Assembly: GCF_000430805.1 (NCBI RefSeq) | Contig: NZ_KE387260.1 | Coordinates: forward strand, 1 to 64,000 | From: Chitinilyticum aquatile DSM 21506 | Lineage (GTDB): Bacteria; Pseudomonadota; Gammaproteobacteria; Burkholderiales; Chitinibacteraceae | Length of the DNA stretch: 64,000 nucleotides | Direction: 5' to 3' | In this document: in pieces, positions 9,183 through 17,223 of the stretch | Position numbering within the stretch: position 1 is the stretch's first letter | Layout of the letters: each line of letters starts with the position of its first letter | Notes under the pieces: model-generated | The model's database searches: none | What the model was told of the DNA's origin: nothing | Seen by the model: only the letters and a program-made list of their open reading frames with translations | Program-made: the position numbers and the translations under genes

Positions 9183-10807
9183 GCGGCCATCTGTTTGACG
9201 TCCTGCCTGCGGCCGGCAAGGGCGCACCGCCCTTTGCCGATGCCCGTGCCGCGCGCGAATGGCTGAAACTGCTGCCGCTGATCAACACGCCGCTGGCCCA
9301 TGCCGATCTGTCGGAAGCGCTGGCCAGCATGAATGCCAGCACGCTGCCACCGCTGGATAAGCTGAAAACGCTGGAGCAGTTCCGCGACACGATTCACCAG
9401 GTTCAGGAAGACTGGCAGAAGAGCATTCTGGGCAAGCCCCTGCCGCTGAGCCAGACCGAACATGCCCACTGGCAGGCGATGCTGCAGCTCTGGCAGCTCT
9501 GCCGGGATGGCTATGCCGGCTGCTGGCGTGCTGCGGCGGTCGGTGATGCCAGCGTCGCACAGTATCAGGCGCTGCTGGCCGAGCGCTCACTCTATTACGG
9601 CCTGCAGATGGTCATGAGTTATGCCCTCGTCTATCTGCTGGTACCGCAGGATTGCTGGAACCAGCTCTTTGTCCATTACCGTCTGGCCTTGCAAAGCGGG
9701 CTCGCCAGCGAGCGTGTGCGCGACAGCCGCAGCAGCGCCAACGGTATCAGCAGCTGCGACAGCCAGTTCATCCAGACCCTGCTGTTCGCCAGCAGCAATC
9801 CGCAGCAGCTCTCCCAGCGCCAGCAGCAATGGCTGCATCCGGTCCTTGAAACGCTTGCTCCGCGCACCCGCCTGGCCAGTGATGCCGCGGCGCCGGGCAA
9901 ATTCGACCCGCTGCGCATCAACCTGGATACCCCTGCACCACCACAGCGCCGCACTGATGCCAGCGAGACAGAAGGCCAAGTACTGGGAATCGATACCCTG
10001 CAGCTGGCGCAATCGCTGATCAAGCGCATCAAGCTGCTCCGCCAGGGCGAAACACCCCAGCAGCTCGGCTTGGGCAGTACTCTGTCTGCGGAAGCTGCCG
10101 AGCAACTGCTGCGCGAACTCTACCGTCACTGGTGCGAACACCCCGGTGACCGCAAGCTGCCACGCAAGCAGAAGCAATCCAGCCTGCAGCTGGCGTCAAG
10201 CGGCCTGTCCAACCAGCATCAGTGGCTGGCACAGGGGCGCTATGCACCGCCGCCAGTGCAAAACAATCCGGTTTATGGCAACCGGGACCTGCTGGAAATC
10301 CAGATGTTCGGACAAACCACCACGCGCTTTGTCGCGCCAGCAGTCAGCAACCCGATACTGGAAGAATGGGAACTGCTCGATGAGAGCGTGCTGGGCCTGC
10401 GTCTGCAGCGCGCCATTGGCGGGCAACGGCTGCAACTGCAGCAATTGCTGACCGTGCAGCTGGAAAGCCAGCGCCTGTGCGGCTCGGTGCGCTGGCTGGA
10501 AATCGGCGACGAGCTGGTCACCATCGGAATCCGCCTGCTACCGGGTCTGCCCAGTGCCGCCGCCGCGCGCACGATCGAAGCCGTGCGACTGGGACAGGAA
10601 GGCTACACCAGTGTGATTCTGCTGCCCGCCATGCCGGCGCTCAAGGAACCGCTGTCACTGGTCCAGCCGCTGGGCTGGTTCCGCCAGGGACGAGTGCTTG
10701 AACTCTGGGATGGGCAAGGGATGCACAAGCTGCGCATGCAGCGGATTCTGGAGCGGGGCTGCGACTACGAGCGTATCCATATCGTGCCGGCGGGCAGCAA
10801 TACATGA
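9179..10807 (+). CDS. Unknown 542-residue protein, coupled to the HIT gene
   Basis: I do not recognise this protein. The N-terminal two thirds is Gln/Leu/Ala-rich and helical, without a signal peptide. The C-terminal ~170 residues look beta-rich (segments GLRLQRAIGG, LCGSVRWLEIGDELVTIGIRLLPG), which recalls a PilZ-like barrel, but no RxxxR or D/NxSxxG signature is clear. It is expressed with the HIT hydrolase (4-nt overlap) and converges on the c-di-GMP-related operon ending at 10922, so a signalling role is possible but unproven. Confidence 0.7.
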   Translation: MSGHLFDVLPAAGKGAPPFADARAAREWLKLLPLINTPLAHADLSEALASMNASTLPPLDKLKTLEQFRDTIHQVQEDWQKSILGKPLPLSQTEHAHWQAMLQLWQLCRDGYAGCWRAAAVGDASVAQYQALLAERSLYYGLQMVMSYALVYLLVPQDCWNQLFVHYRLALQSGLASERVRDSRSSANGISSCDSQFIQTLLFASSNPQQLSQRQQQWLHPVLETLAPRTRLASDAAAPGKFDPLRINLDTPAPPQRRTDASETEGQVLGIDTLQLAQSLIKRIKLLRQGETPQQLGLGSTLSAEAAEQLLRELYRHWCEHPGDRKLPRKQKQSSLQLASSGLSNQHQWLAQGRYAPPPVQNNPVYGNRDLLEIQMFGQTTTRFVAPAVSNPILEEWELLDESVLGLRLQRAIGGQRLQLQQLLTVQLESQRLCGSVRWLEIGDELVTIGIRLLPGLPSAAAARTIEAVRLGQEGYTSVILLPAMPALKEPLSLVQPLGWFRQGRVLELWDGQGMHKLRMQRILERGCDYERIHIVPAGSNT

Positions 10808-10811
10808 AAAT

Positions 10812-10858
10812 GTATAGAGCTGAAGCCCTTTCATGAAAATGGCTGCAGCCCTATACCC
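10812..10858 (+). repeat. Dispersed 3'-flanking palindrome, copy b
   Basis: Begins 5 nt after a stop codon, between convergent genes. GTAT-AGAGC-TGAAGCC is followed by a short loop, then GGCTGCA-GCCCT-ATACCC. Confidence 0.8.
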
Positions 10859-10921
10859 ACACACAACATCGTCCACCAGCCGCCGCACCCGGAGACAGTG
10901 CAGCCTGGAGCGCACAGGTGA

Positions 10922-12508
10922 TCAGACCAGCCCTGCCAGCTGCCGCAGTCCGGCGGCATCCACCTCGTCGATCTGCTGCGGCTCGAGATAGGTTTCAGCG
11001 TACTGCAGCCAGATCTTGTCGCGCAGGAATACCTCGAACAGGTCGGGGTCGATGTGCTGCTCGGCCACCATGCGCGCCAGAATGGTCATCGCCTGCGAAA
11101 GTTTCATGCCGTGCTTGTACGGGCGGTCGCGTGCGGTCAGCGCCTCGAACACGTCAGCAATCCCCATGATGCGCGCCTGCACACTCATCTGCTCGCGGGT
11201 CAGCCCGCGCGGATAGCCCTTGCCGTCCATGCGCTCGTGGTGGCCCCCAGCGTACTCGGGCACGTTTTTCAGATGCCGCGGCCATGGCAGGCTTTCCAGC
11301 ATCTGGATCGTGACCTCGATATGGTGGTTGATGATCTGTCGCTCAGCATCGGTAAGCGTACCCTTGCGGATCGACAGATTGGCCAACTCGTCATCGCTGA
11401 GAAACGGCGCATCCGAGCCATCCGGGGCGCGCCAGCGATAGGCGGCGATCTCGCGGATGCGAACCAGATCTTCGTCACGCATGAATTCGCCGCCGACATT
11501 GCAGCGGCGCAGAAAGGCCAGATCGTCGGCATAGCGCGCCAGCAACGCATCATATTCTGCCGGGGTAATGTCGCCTTTCAGGCAGGCGATCTCGACATCG
11601 CGCTTCAGGACTTCAAAGCGCGTTTCGATCAGGCCAATGCGGTCAAACAGCGTCTGCAGCTTGGTCGCCTTGTCGACCACATGCACCGGCGTGGTGACCT
11701 TGCCACAATCATGCAGCAGGCCGGCAATCTGTAGTTCGTAGCGGTCAGCCTCGCTCATGTGGAAGTCGGCCAGCGGGCCTTCGCGGGTCGCGTTAACCGC
11801 ATCGGCCAGCAGCATGGTCAGCGCCGGCACCCGCTGGCAATGGCCGCCGGTATACGGCGATTTGTCATCGATGGCCAGGTTGATCAGCTTGATGAAGGCT
11901 TCGAACAGCTCCTGCAGCGAATGGATCAGGTCACGGTTGGTCAGCGCGATCGCCGCCTGCGAGGCCAGCGACTCGACCAGATGCTGGTCGGCTTCATCGA
12001 AAATGGTGGTCTGGCCGGTTTCATCCTGTGCATTGATCAGCTGCAGTGCGCCGATGATTTCCCGTTCGTGATTTTTCAGCGGCACGGTGAGGAAGGATTG
12101 CGAGCGGTAACCATTGGCGGCATCAAAAGCTCGTGTGCCCGAAAAGTCATACCCCTGCGCCTCATAGGCATCGGGAATATTGATCGTGCGGTCTTCCAGC
12201 ACGGCACAGGCCACCACGTTGTTGCGGTTGGCACTGCCGTCCGGGTGATACAGCGGCACCGGACGGATCGGCACCGGCTTGCCGGTGGTGCCGCCCATTG
12301 CGACTCCGAGGCGATCGGTCATCACGATTTCAAAGTGCAGCTCGCCATCACGCAGCCGATACAGCGTCCCCGCATCAGCATGCACCAGCGATTTGGCCGC
12401 GACGAGGATGTGCTCCATCAGACTGGTAATGTCGGTTTCACCGGACAGCGCGATGCCGATGGCATTGAGGCGTTCCAGACGTTCGCGCAGGGCGGTGTTG
12501 CTCAGCAT
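10922..12508 (-). CDS. GAF-HD-GYP cyclic-di-GMP phosphodiesterase
   Basis: A 528-residue protein with an N-terminal GAF domain (about 10-195) and a C-terminal HD-GYP domain. Visible catalytic motifs are LLHDCGK near residue 265 and HHERMDGKGYPRGL near 424, with downstream DVFEALTARDRPYK. This family linearises c-di-GMP to pGpG and GMP using a metal centre. The HD-GYP core contains a long insertion between the HD and GYP boxes (about 280-400). It is the last gene of the six-gene signalling operon, 10 nt after the GspE-like ATPase, so it probably controls c-di-GMP for, or together with, that ATPase. Confidence 0.93.
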   Translation of the reverse strand: MLSNTALRERLERLNAIGIALSGETDITSLMEHILVAAKSLVHADAGTLYRLRDGELHFEIVMTDRLGVAMGGTTGKPVPIRPVPLYHPDGSANRNNVVACAVLEDRTINIPDAYEAQGYDFSGTRAFDAANGYRSQSFLTVPLKNHEREIIGALQLINAQDETGQTTIFDEADQHLVESLASQAAIALTNRDLIHSLQELFEAFIKLINLAIDDKSPYTGGHCQRVPALTMLLADAVNATREGPLADFHMSEADRYELQIAGLLHDCGKVTTPVHVVDKATKLQTLFDRIGLIETRFEVLKRDVEIACLKGDITPAEYDALLARYADDLAFLRRCNVGGEFMRDEDLVRIREIAAYRWRAPDGSDAPFLSDDELANLSIRKGTLTDAERQIINHHIEVTIQMLESLPWPRHLKNVPEYAGGHHERMDGKGYPRGLTREQMSVQARIMGIADVFEALTARDRPYKHGMKLSQAMTILARMVAEQHIDPDLFEVFLRDKIWLQYAETYLEPQQIDEVDAAGLRQLAGLV

Positions 12509-12518
12509 GACAGCGTCC

Positions 12519-14858
12519 TTACTTGATGCACACGGCGCGTACCTGCGCCATGTCGGTGATTCCAGCCAGCACCTTTTCGATGCCGTCCTGCTTGAGTGTG
12601 GTCATGCCCTCTTCCAGTGCCGCAGCCAGAATCTGCGCGACGCGGGCGCGCTCCTGCACCAGCTGCTTCACGCGGTCGCTGCCTACCAGCAGTTCATGCA
12701 AGCCCACCCTGCCCTTGTAGCCGGTATTGCCGCATTCGGCGCAACCCTTGGGGCGATAGAGCGTGATCTTGCCATCACGACCAAAATGCCGTCGCCAGTC
12801 AGCCAGAACGGTCTGCATGCAACCTTCCCTGTCTTCCTGCCACTCGGGTATTTTAAGAAGCTCGTCGGCATACTCCCTGGCCATACTGTCCAGCTCGGCG
12901 TCGCTGACGACATAAGCCTCCTTGCATTTACACAGTCGCCGCGCCAGACGCTGCGCCAGGATGCCCAGCAAGGCATCGGCAAAATTGAACGGATCCATGC
13001 CCATGTCGAGCAGACGGATTACCGACTCGGGAGCGCTGTTGGTGTGCAGCGTGGCCAGCACCAGGTGGCCGGTGAGCGAAGCCTCGATGCCGGTGCCGGC
13101 CGTCTCCGCATCCCGCATTTCGCCGACCATGATGATGTCCGGATCGGCTCGCAAAAACGCCCGCATCACACTGGCGAAGGTCAGGCCGGCCTTGGGGTTC
13201 ACCTGCACCTGCCGCAGACCCTTCTGCGTGATTTCCACCGGGTCTTCGGCGGTCCAGATCTTGGTTTCCGGCGTATTGAGGTACTTCAGTACCGAGTGCA
13301 GCGTGGTCGTCTTGCCCGAGCCGGTCGGCCCGCAGACAAAGAAGAGGCCATAGGGCTTGCTGATCACCTCTTTGAGCTGCGCCAGATTGCCATCGGACAG
13401 CGCCAGCTTTTCCAGCGGCAGCGGCTCGCCGGCAGCCAGAATCCGCATCACGACGTCTTCCATGCCGCCTGCGGTCGGAATCGTCGCCACCCGCAGCTCG
13501 ATATCCAGCTCCGGGATGAATTTCTTCAGTTTGATCTTGCCGTCCTGCGGCTTGCGGCGCTCGGCAATATCCAGGTCGCACATGATCTTCAGGCGCGTGA
13601 CCAGCGGGCTGCGATAGCTGGCCGGGATTTCGCGATACGCCATCAGGTTGCCATCACGGCGGAAACGGATCAGCGTTTTCTCGCGCCCCGGATAGGGCTC
13701 GATATGAATGTCGGACGCGCCCTTGCGGTAGGCTTCCTGGATGATTTCGTTGGCGAGCCGCACGACTTCGTTGTCCTGCGCTGCCGACAGCGCATCGGCA
13801 GCGGCCTGCTCTTCAGCCTCGTTCACCTCGTCGTTCAGCACCAGCGGCGCATTGAGCGTCCCGACATCGCCAAACCACGCGGTAATTGTCTGCAGGAATT
13901 CGGCGCGCGTCGTCACGCAGAACTGCAGCCTGCGCCCCTCGAACCAGGGCTGCGGACCGGCAAACGTGCGGGTGAGTTCGGGGTCGGCCGACACGATGCG
14001 AACACCCGCATCGCTTTCTTCCAGCGGCAGCCACTGCTCCTGCAGCAGCTGGTCGCGCTTGAGCCGGGCCAGCAGCGTCATCGGCTTGCTGCGTCCAGCC
14101 GTGCAGGGCTCGTAGGGAACTCCGTAAAAGGCCGCCAGCGAGGCACCGATCTGGGCGGTGCTGACGCCGTAGTTTTCCAGCAGCACCAGTTCGATATCGC
14201 GCTGGTTTTTCTGCGCTTCCTTGACGGCAACCTGGAAGGCTGCCGGCGAAAGAATACCGTCATTGAGCAGCGCGTGATAGCGGTGCTTGGGCACAAAGGG
14301 AAATGCCGACTGCTGGCGCTGGCGCAGAGCCACCGCCAGCGTCTCGGCCAGCATCTTCACACCGTCAACCCGCCCGCCATCAAAGGGAGCGCCGGTCTTG
14401 CTGTTGATTAGCTGCACCACGCCAATCAGTACGCCGTCGCTCGCCTGCACCACGGGAGCCACCAGCATTTCGCGTGTACGGTATCCGGTGCGCTGGTCAA
14501 CGGCCTGCAGAAACTGCAGCGTGGACGACAGGCGCTGCAGGGCGGCCTCGTCATAGACATCCGCGAGATTGAGCAGCTGCTTGTGGTTGGCGGCAAAGCC
14601 GGCAATGCTGCGGTCATTGACCGGCACGCGCAGTTCCTTTACCCCTTCGAGCCCGGTCTTGATGCGGGCGACCAGTTCGCGGCCATCGGGGCTTACGACA
14701 TAGAGCGTGACGCGTTCAGCCGCGAATACCCGGCAGATATCCTGCCCCAGCTCGGTGAGGATTTCATCCAGCGGGCCGGAGGAATGGATGCGGGTCGTCA
14801 GGGCCTGCAGATCGCGCAGGAAGGCCAGATCAGCTGCAGATTGGTGCTGCTCGCTCAT
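12519..14858 (-). CDS. GAF-domain GspE/PilB-type secretion ATPase
   Basis: A 779-residue ATPase of the type II secretion/type IV pilus family. An N-terminal GAF domain (1-170) is followed by a GspE-N-like region (about 200-330) and the ATPase core. Walker A is GPTGSGKTT near 510, and the Asp box, Walker B (DIIMVGEMRD near 573) and His box (TLHTNS) are present. A C-terminal zinc site is suggested by CKC and CAEC. GspE/PilB hexamers power pseudopilus or pilus assembly. The GAF fusion and the absence of other pil/gsp genes nearby are unusual: the ATPase sits in a kinase/c-di-GMP operon, suggesting a regulated or remote partner machine. Confidence 0.9.
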   Translation of the reverse strand: MSEQHQSAADLAFLRDLQALTTRIHSSGPLDEILTELGQDICRVFAAERVTLYVVSPDGRELVARIKTGLEGVKELRVPVNDRSIAGFAANHKQLLNLADVYDEAALQRLSSTLQFLQAVDQRTGYRTREMLVAPVVQASDGVLIGVVQLINSKTGAPFDGGRVDGVKMLAETLAVALRQRQQSAFPFVPKHRYHALLNDGILSPAAFQVAVKEAQKNQRDIELVLLENYGVSTAQIGASLAAFYGVPYEPCTAGRSKPMTLLARLKRDQLLQEQWLPLEESDAGVRIVSADPELTRTFAGPQPWFEGRRLQFCVTTRAEFLQTITAWFGDVGTLNAPLVLNDEVNEAEEQAAADALSAAQDNEVVRLANEIIQEAYRKGASDIHIEPYPGREKTLIRFRRDGNLMAYREIPASYRSPLVTRLKIMCDLDIAERRKPQDGKIKLKKFIPELDIELRVATIPTAGGMEDVVMRILAAGEPLPLEKLALSDGNLAQLKEVISKPYGLFFVCGPTGSGKTTTLHSVLKYLNTPETKIWTAEDPVEITQKGLRQVQVNPKAGLTFASVMRAFLRADPDIIMVGEMRDAETAGTGIEASLTGHLVLATLHTNSAPESVIRLLDMGMDPFNFADALLGILAQRLARRLCKCKEAYVVSDAELDSMAREYADELLKIPEWQEDREGCMQTVLADWRRHFGRDGKITLYRPKGCAECGNTGYKGRVGLHELLVGSDRVKQLVQERARVAQILAAALEEGMTTLKQDGIEKVLAGITDMAQVRAVCIK

Positions 14859-14890
14859 GCTTGTCTCGCAGTCAGACGGAAGGCAATCCG

Positions 14891-15655
14891 TCAGAATTCA
14901 ATGGTCTCCCCTTGCAGCAAGGGGCGTATGGAATGGCGGCTATCGAGTTCGCGGATTTCGCGCAGCGTCCGGCCGCTGTCTGCCGGCTTGAGATGGGTAA
15001 TCAGGACTTCGGTTTCCGTCGCCAGATTCTGCAGCTCGCTGGCCAGTGTGGCCGGACAGAGATGGCGCGCCATGGCCGCCAGCCCTGATTCATGATTGGC
15101 AAACGCCGTTTCAATAATCAAGCCGCGCAGGCACGGGATGGCATTAACGGCCTGCCAGAACTCCGGGCAGCCTACCGTATCGCCACTGTAGACGAGCGAG
15201 CCATCACCACTGTCGAGCTGAAAGCCGATGGCCGGAATGGTGTGCAGTGCCGGCAGTGCCGTAACACATACCCCATCCAGTGTCACGCCAGAGCCCTCAT
15301 CAAGGGGGTGATAGCGGAGAATACCCCGCTCCGGGTCGGGGATGACACTGAAATCGGGCCACAGGTGCCAGTTGAAAAGATGCTGGCGCAATACCGCAAT
15401 CGTGGCCGGCAGTGCATAGACGGTGACCGGTTTCTTGCGGGTGCTGAGCACCGTATCGAGCAGCATCGGCAGACAGGCCAGATGGTCGAGGTGAGCATGA
15501 CTCAGAAAGACATGGTCAATCGCGCACAGCTCGGAAAAATTGAGGTCGCCGACGCCGGTGCCGGCATCAATGAGAATATGCTGCCCCAGCAGGAAGGACG
15601 TGGTGCGGTTGGCCCCGCCGATTCCGCCACTGCAACCCAGTACGCGTAATTCCAT
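14891..15655 (-). CDS. Class-II 3',5'-cyclic-nucleotide phosphodiesterase (metallo-beta-lactamase fold)
   Basis: A 254-residue protein with the class-II phosphodiesterase signature SHAHLDHLACLP (HxHxDH metal site), preceded by LIDAGTG and followed by LPALHTIPAIGF and SGDTV. The family hydrolyses cAMP/cGMP. The ATG at 15655 is preceded by GAGGCAGCC and starts at the conserved ELRVLGCSGG strand; a longer in-frame start at 15757 would run into the FHA gene and is rejected. Gaps of 7 nt to the FHA gene and 32 nt to the ATPase place it firmly in the operon. Confidence 0.85.
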   Translation of the reverse strand: MELRVLGCSGGIGGANRTTSFLLGQHILIDAGTGVGDLNFSELCAIDHVFLSHAHLDHLACLPMLLDTVLSTRKKPVTVYALPATIAVLRQHLFNWHLWPDFSVIPDPERGILRYHPLDEGSGVTLDGVCVTALPALHTIPAIGFQLDSGDGSLVYSGDTVGCPEFWQAVNAIPCLRGLIIETAFANHESGLAAMARHLCPATLASELQNLATETEVLITHLKPADSGRTLREIRELDSRHSIRPLLQGETIEF

Positions 15656-15662
15656 GGCTGCC

Positions 15663-16358
15663 TCAGCGGTCGAGCTGGAAGGCCATGCGCACCCCCAGCA
15701 GGTCAATGACATCACCATTCTGCAAGGCGTGCGAGTGCAAGCCCATGTCCACGCCATTCACCAGCGGCCGCTGCGCACCTTCCACATGCATCAGCGTGAA
15801 ACCGCGCGGCTGCCGCATGATCATGGCGACCTGCACGCCGGCCTTGCCGACGGTCGTGCTTGCTTTCACTAGCGGCAATTCGCGCCCGGCCTGCGCACCT
15901 GATAGCAGCTTGAGGCGCCCCTTCGGCACAGGCGCCGCCGCACGTTCGGTATCGGCCAGAATCGCGGCCACGCCCGGATCGGCCTCGACCCGCGTGGCCG
16001 TAACGCCAGCTAGGCGGGCCAGTGGTGCTGCCATGACCATGGTCTTGTCAAAACCCGCCGTCGACACGGTGCCATCAAGCTGGAACAGCAACTCGGCTCG
16101 ACCGATCTGGATGGCATCACCATGCTTGAGCGGCTGCTGCAGAATCGCCAGGCCATTGATCATCGTGCCGTTGGTGCTTTCCAGGTCGATCAGGACATAG
16201 CGCTCGTTTTGCCGCTCGATCGCGGCATGACTGCCCGAGACCGCCAGATTGTCGATCTGGATATCATTGCCGGCGCGACGGCCGATGGTGGTGCGCGGGC
16301 GGTTGAGGCTGAATTCTTTGAGAATTGCGCCTTCGCGCCGGAGTAACAACTTGGCCAT
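15663..16358 (-). CDS. FHA-domain phosphothreonine-binding protein
   Basis: A 231-residue protein. The N-terminal FHA domain (about 1-100) has the canonical TIGRRAGND, SGSHA and STNGT motifs that bind phosphothreonine. A linker Thr in DKTMVM resembles the phospho-acceptor Thr of GarA/OdhI-type kinase substrates. The C-terminal half (about 145-231) looks like a second, degenerate FHA fold: TVGKAG and VNG remain but the Arg/Ser binding residues are lost. I chose ATG 16358; a GTG lies one codon upstream. It is encoded between the PP2C phosphatase and the cyclic-nucleotide phosphodiesterase, so it is the likely reader of the kinase encoded at 18670. Confidence 0.9.
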   Translation of the reverse strand: MAKLLLRREGAILKEFSLNRPRTTIGRRAGNDIQIDNLAVSGSHAAIERQNERYVLIDLESTNGTMINGLAILQQPLKHGDAIQIGRAELLFQLDGTVSTAGFDKTMVMAAPLARLAGVTATRVEADPGVAAILADTERAAAPVPKGRLKLLSGAQAGRELPLVKASTTVGKAGVQVAMIMRQPRGFTLMHVEGAQRPLVNGVDMGLHSHALQNGDVIDLLGVRMAFQLDR

Positions 16359-16395
16359 CACATATTTTCCAGAGTGTGCGTGCGCATGCCGGAGC

Positions 16396-17223
16396 TCAGC
16401 CGAACCAGCTGGCCATGCGCTGCCACCACGGGTTATCGATAGAAAAATCGCGTTTCACGCGGGTCAGCAATACCGAAATATTATCGCGCCCACCCATGAT
16501 ATTGGCCTGCTCGATCAGGTTCTGCGCAGCCAGATCAAGATCGACCGACAGCATGCCGAGCAAACGGGCAATGCTTTCGTCGTCCAGCATGTCGGTCAGG
16601 CCGTCCGAGCAGGCCAGATAGAGATCATCCGGGCGCACGTCGAACTCCTGCACCTCGGTTTCTACATACGGTGCGATACCAAGCGCGCGCGTCAGCAGAT
16701 TCTTGTCCGGCGCATAGCGGCTTTCTTCCTGTGAAATCAGGCCGGCATCGATGCGCTCCTGCAGGAGCGAGTGATCCCTGGTCAGACGTTCGAGCTGTCC
16801 GTCGCGATAGCGGTAGAGGCGCGAATCACCGATGTGCGCGACCGTGACGCGGTTGTTGTAAAAGAGCGCGGCGAGCACGGTGGTTCCCATGCCGGCGCAT
16901 TGCGGGTGCGCCACTGCGGTCTGATAAATCATCGAGTTGGCACGGTCCACAGCCAGCAGCAGCATTTCATGCGCCACCGTCCACATGCTGCCCGCCGCCT
17001 GCACATGCGGCGGTGTTGCCTCGATCTGGGCGCGCATCATCTCAGACATGACCTGGACCGCGATCAGGCTGGCCACTTCGCCCGCGTTATAACCACCCAT
17101 GCCATCGGCGAGCAGCATCAGGCCGATGCTGGCATCGTAATCGATGGCGTCCTCGTTATGATCGCGCACCTGACCCGTATCGGTCAGGCCGGTCATATCA
17201 AGTACCTGGGCGAGACTCTGCAT
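16396..17223 (-). CDS. PP2C-family Ser/Thr protein phosphatase
   Basis: A 275-residue PPM/PP2C phosphatase with the expected metal-binding motifs: RDHNED near residue 20, LADGMGGYNAGE near 37, GDSRLYRYRDG near 130, CSDGLTD near 205 and GRDNISVLL near 247. It removes phosphate from Ser/Thr and is expected to oppose the kinase. Its start overlaps the end of the kinase gene by 26 nt, indicating translational coupling and fixed stoichiometry. Confidence 0.95.
   Translation of the reverse strand: MQSLAQVLDMTGLTDTGQVRDHNEDAIDYDASIGLMLLADGMGGYNAGEVASLIAVQVMSEMMRAQIEATPPHVQAAGSMWTVAHEMLLLAVDRANSMIYQTAVAHPQCAGMGTTVLAALFYNNRVTVAHIGDSRLYRYRDGQLERLTRDHSLLQERIDAGLISQEESRYAPDKNLLTRALGIAPYVETEVQEFDVRPDDLYLACSDGLTDMLDDESIARLLGMLSVDLDLAAQNLIEQANIMGGRDNISVLLTRVKRDFSIDNPWWQRMASWFG

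Noticed and set aside
12279-14411. 710-codon plus-strand open frame
   Set aside because: Antisense of the GspE-like and HD-GYP genes, which have clear catalytic motifs; this frame has none.
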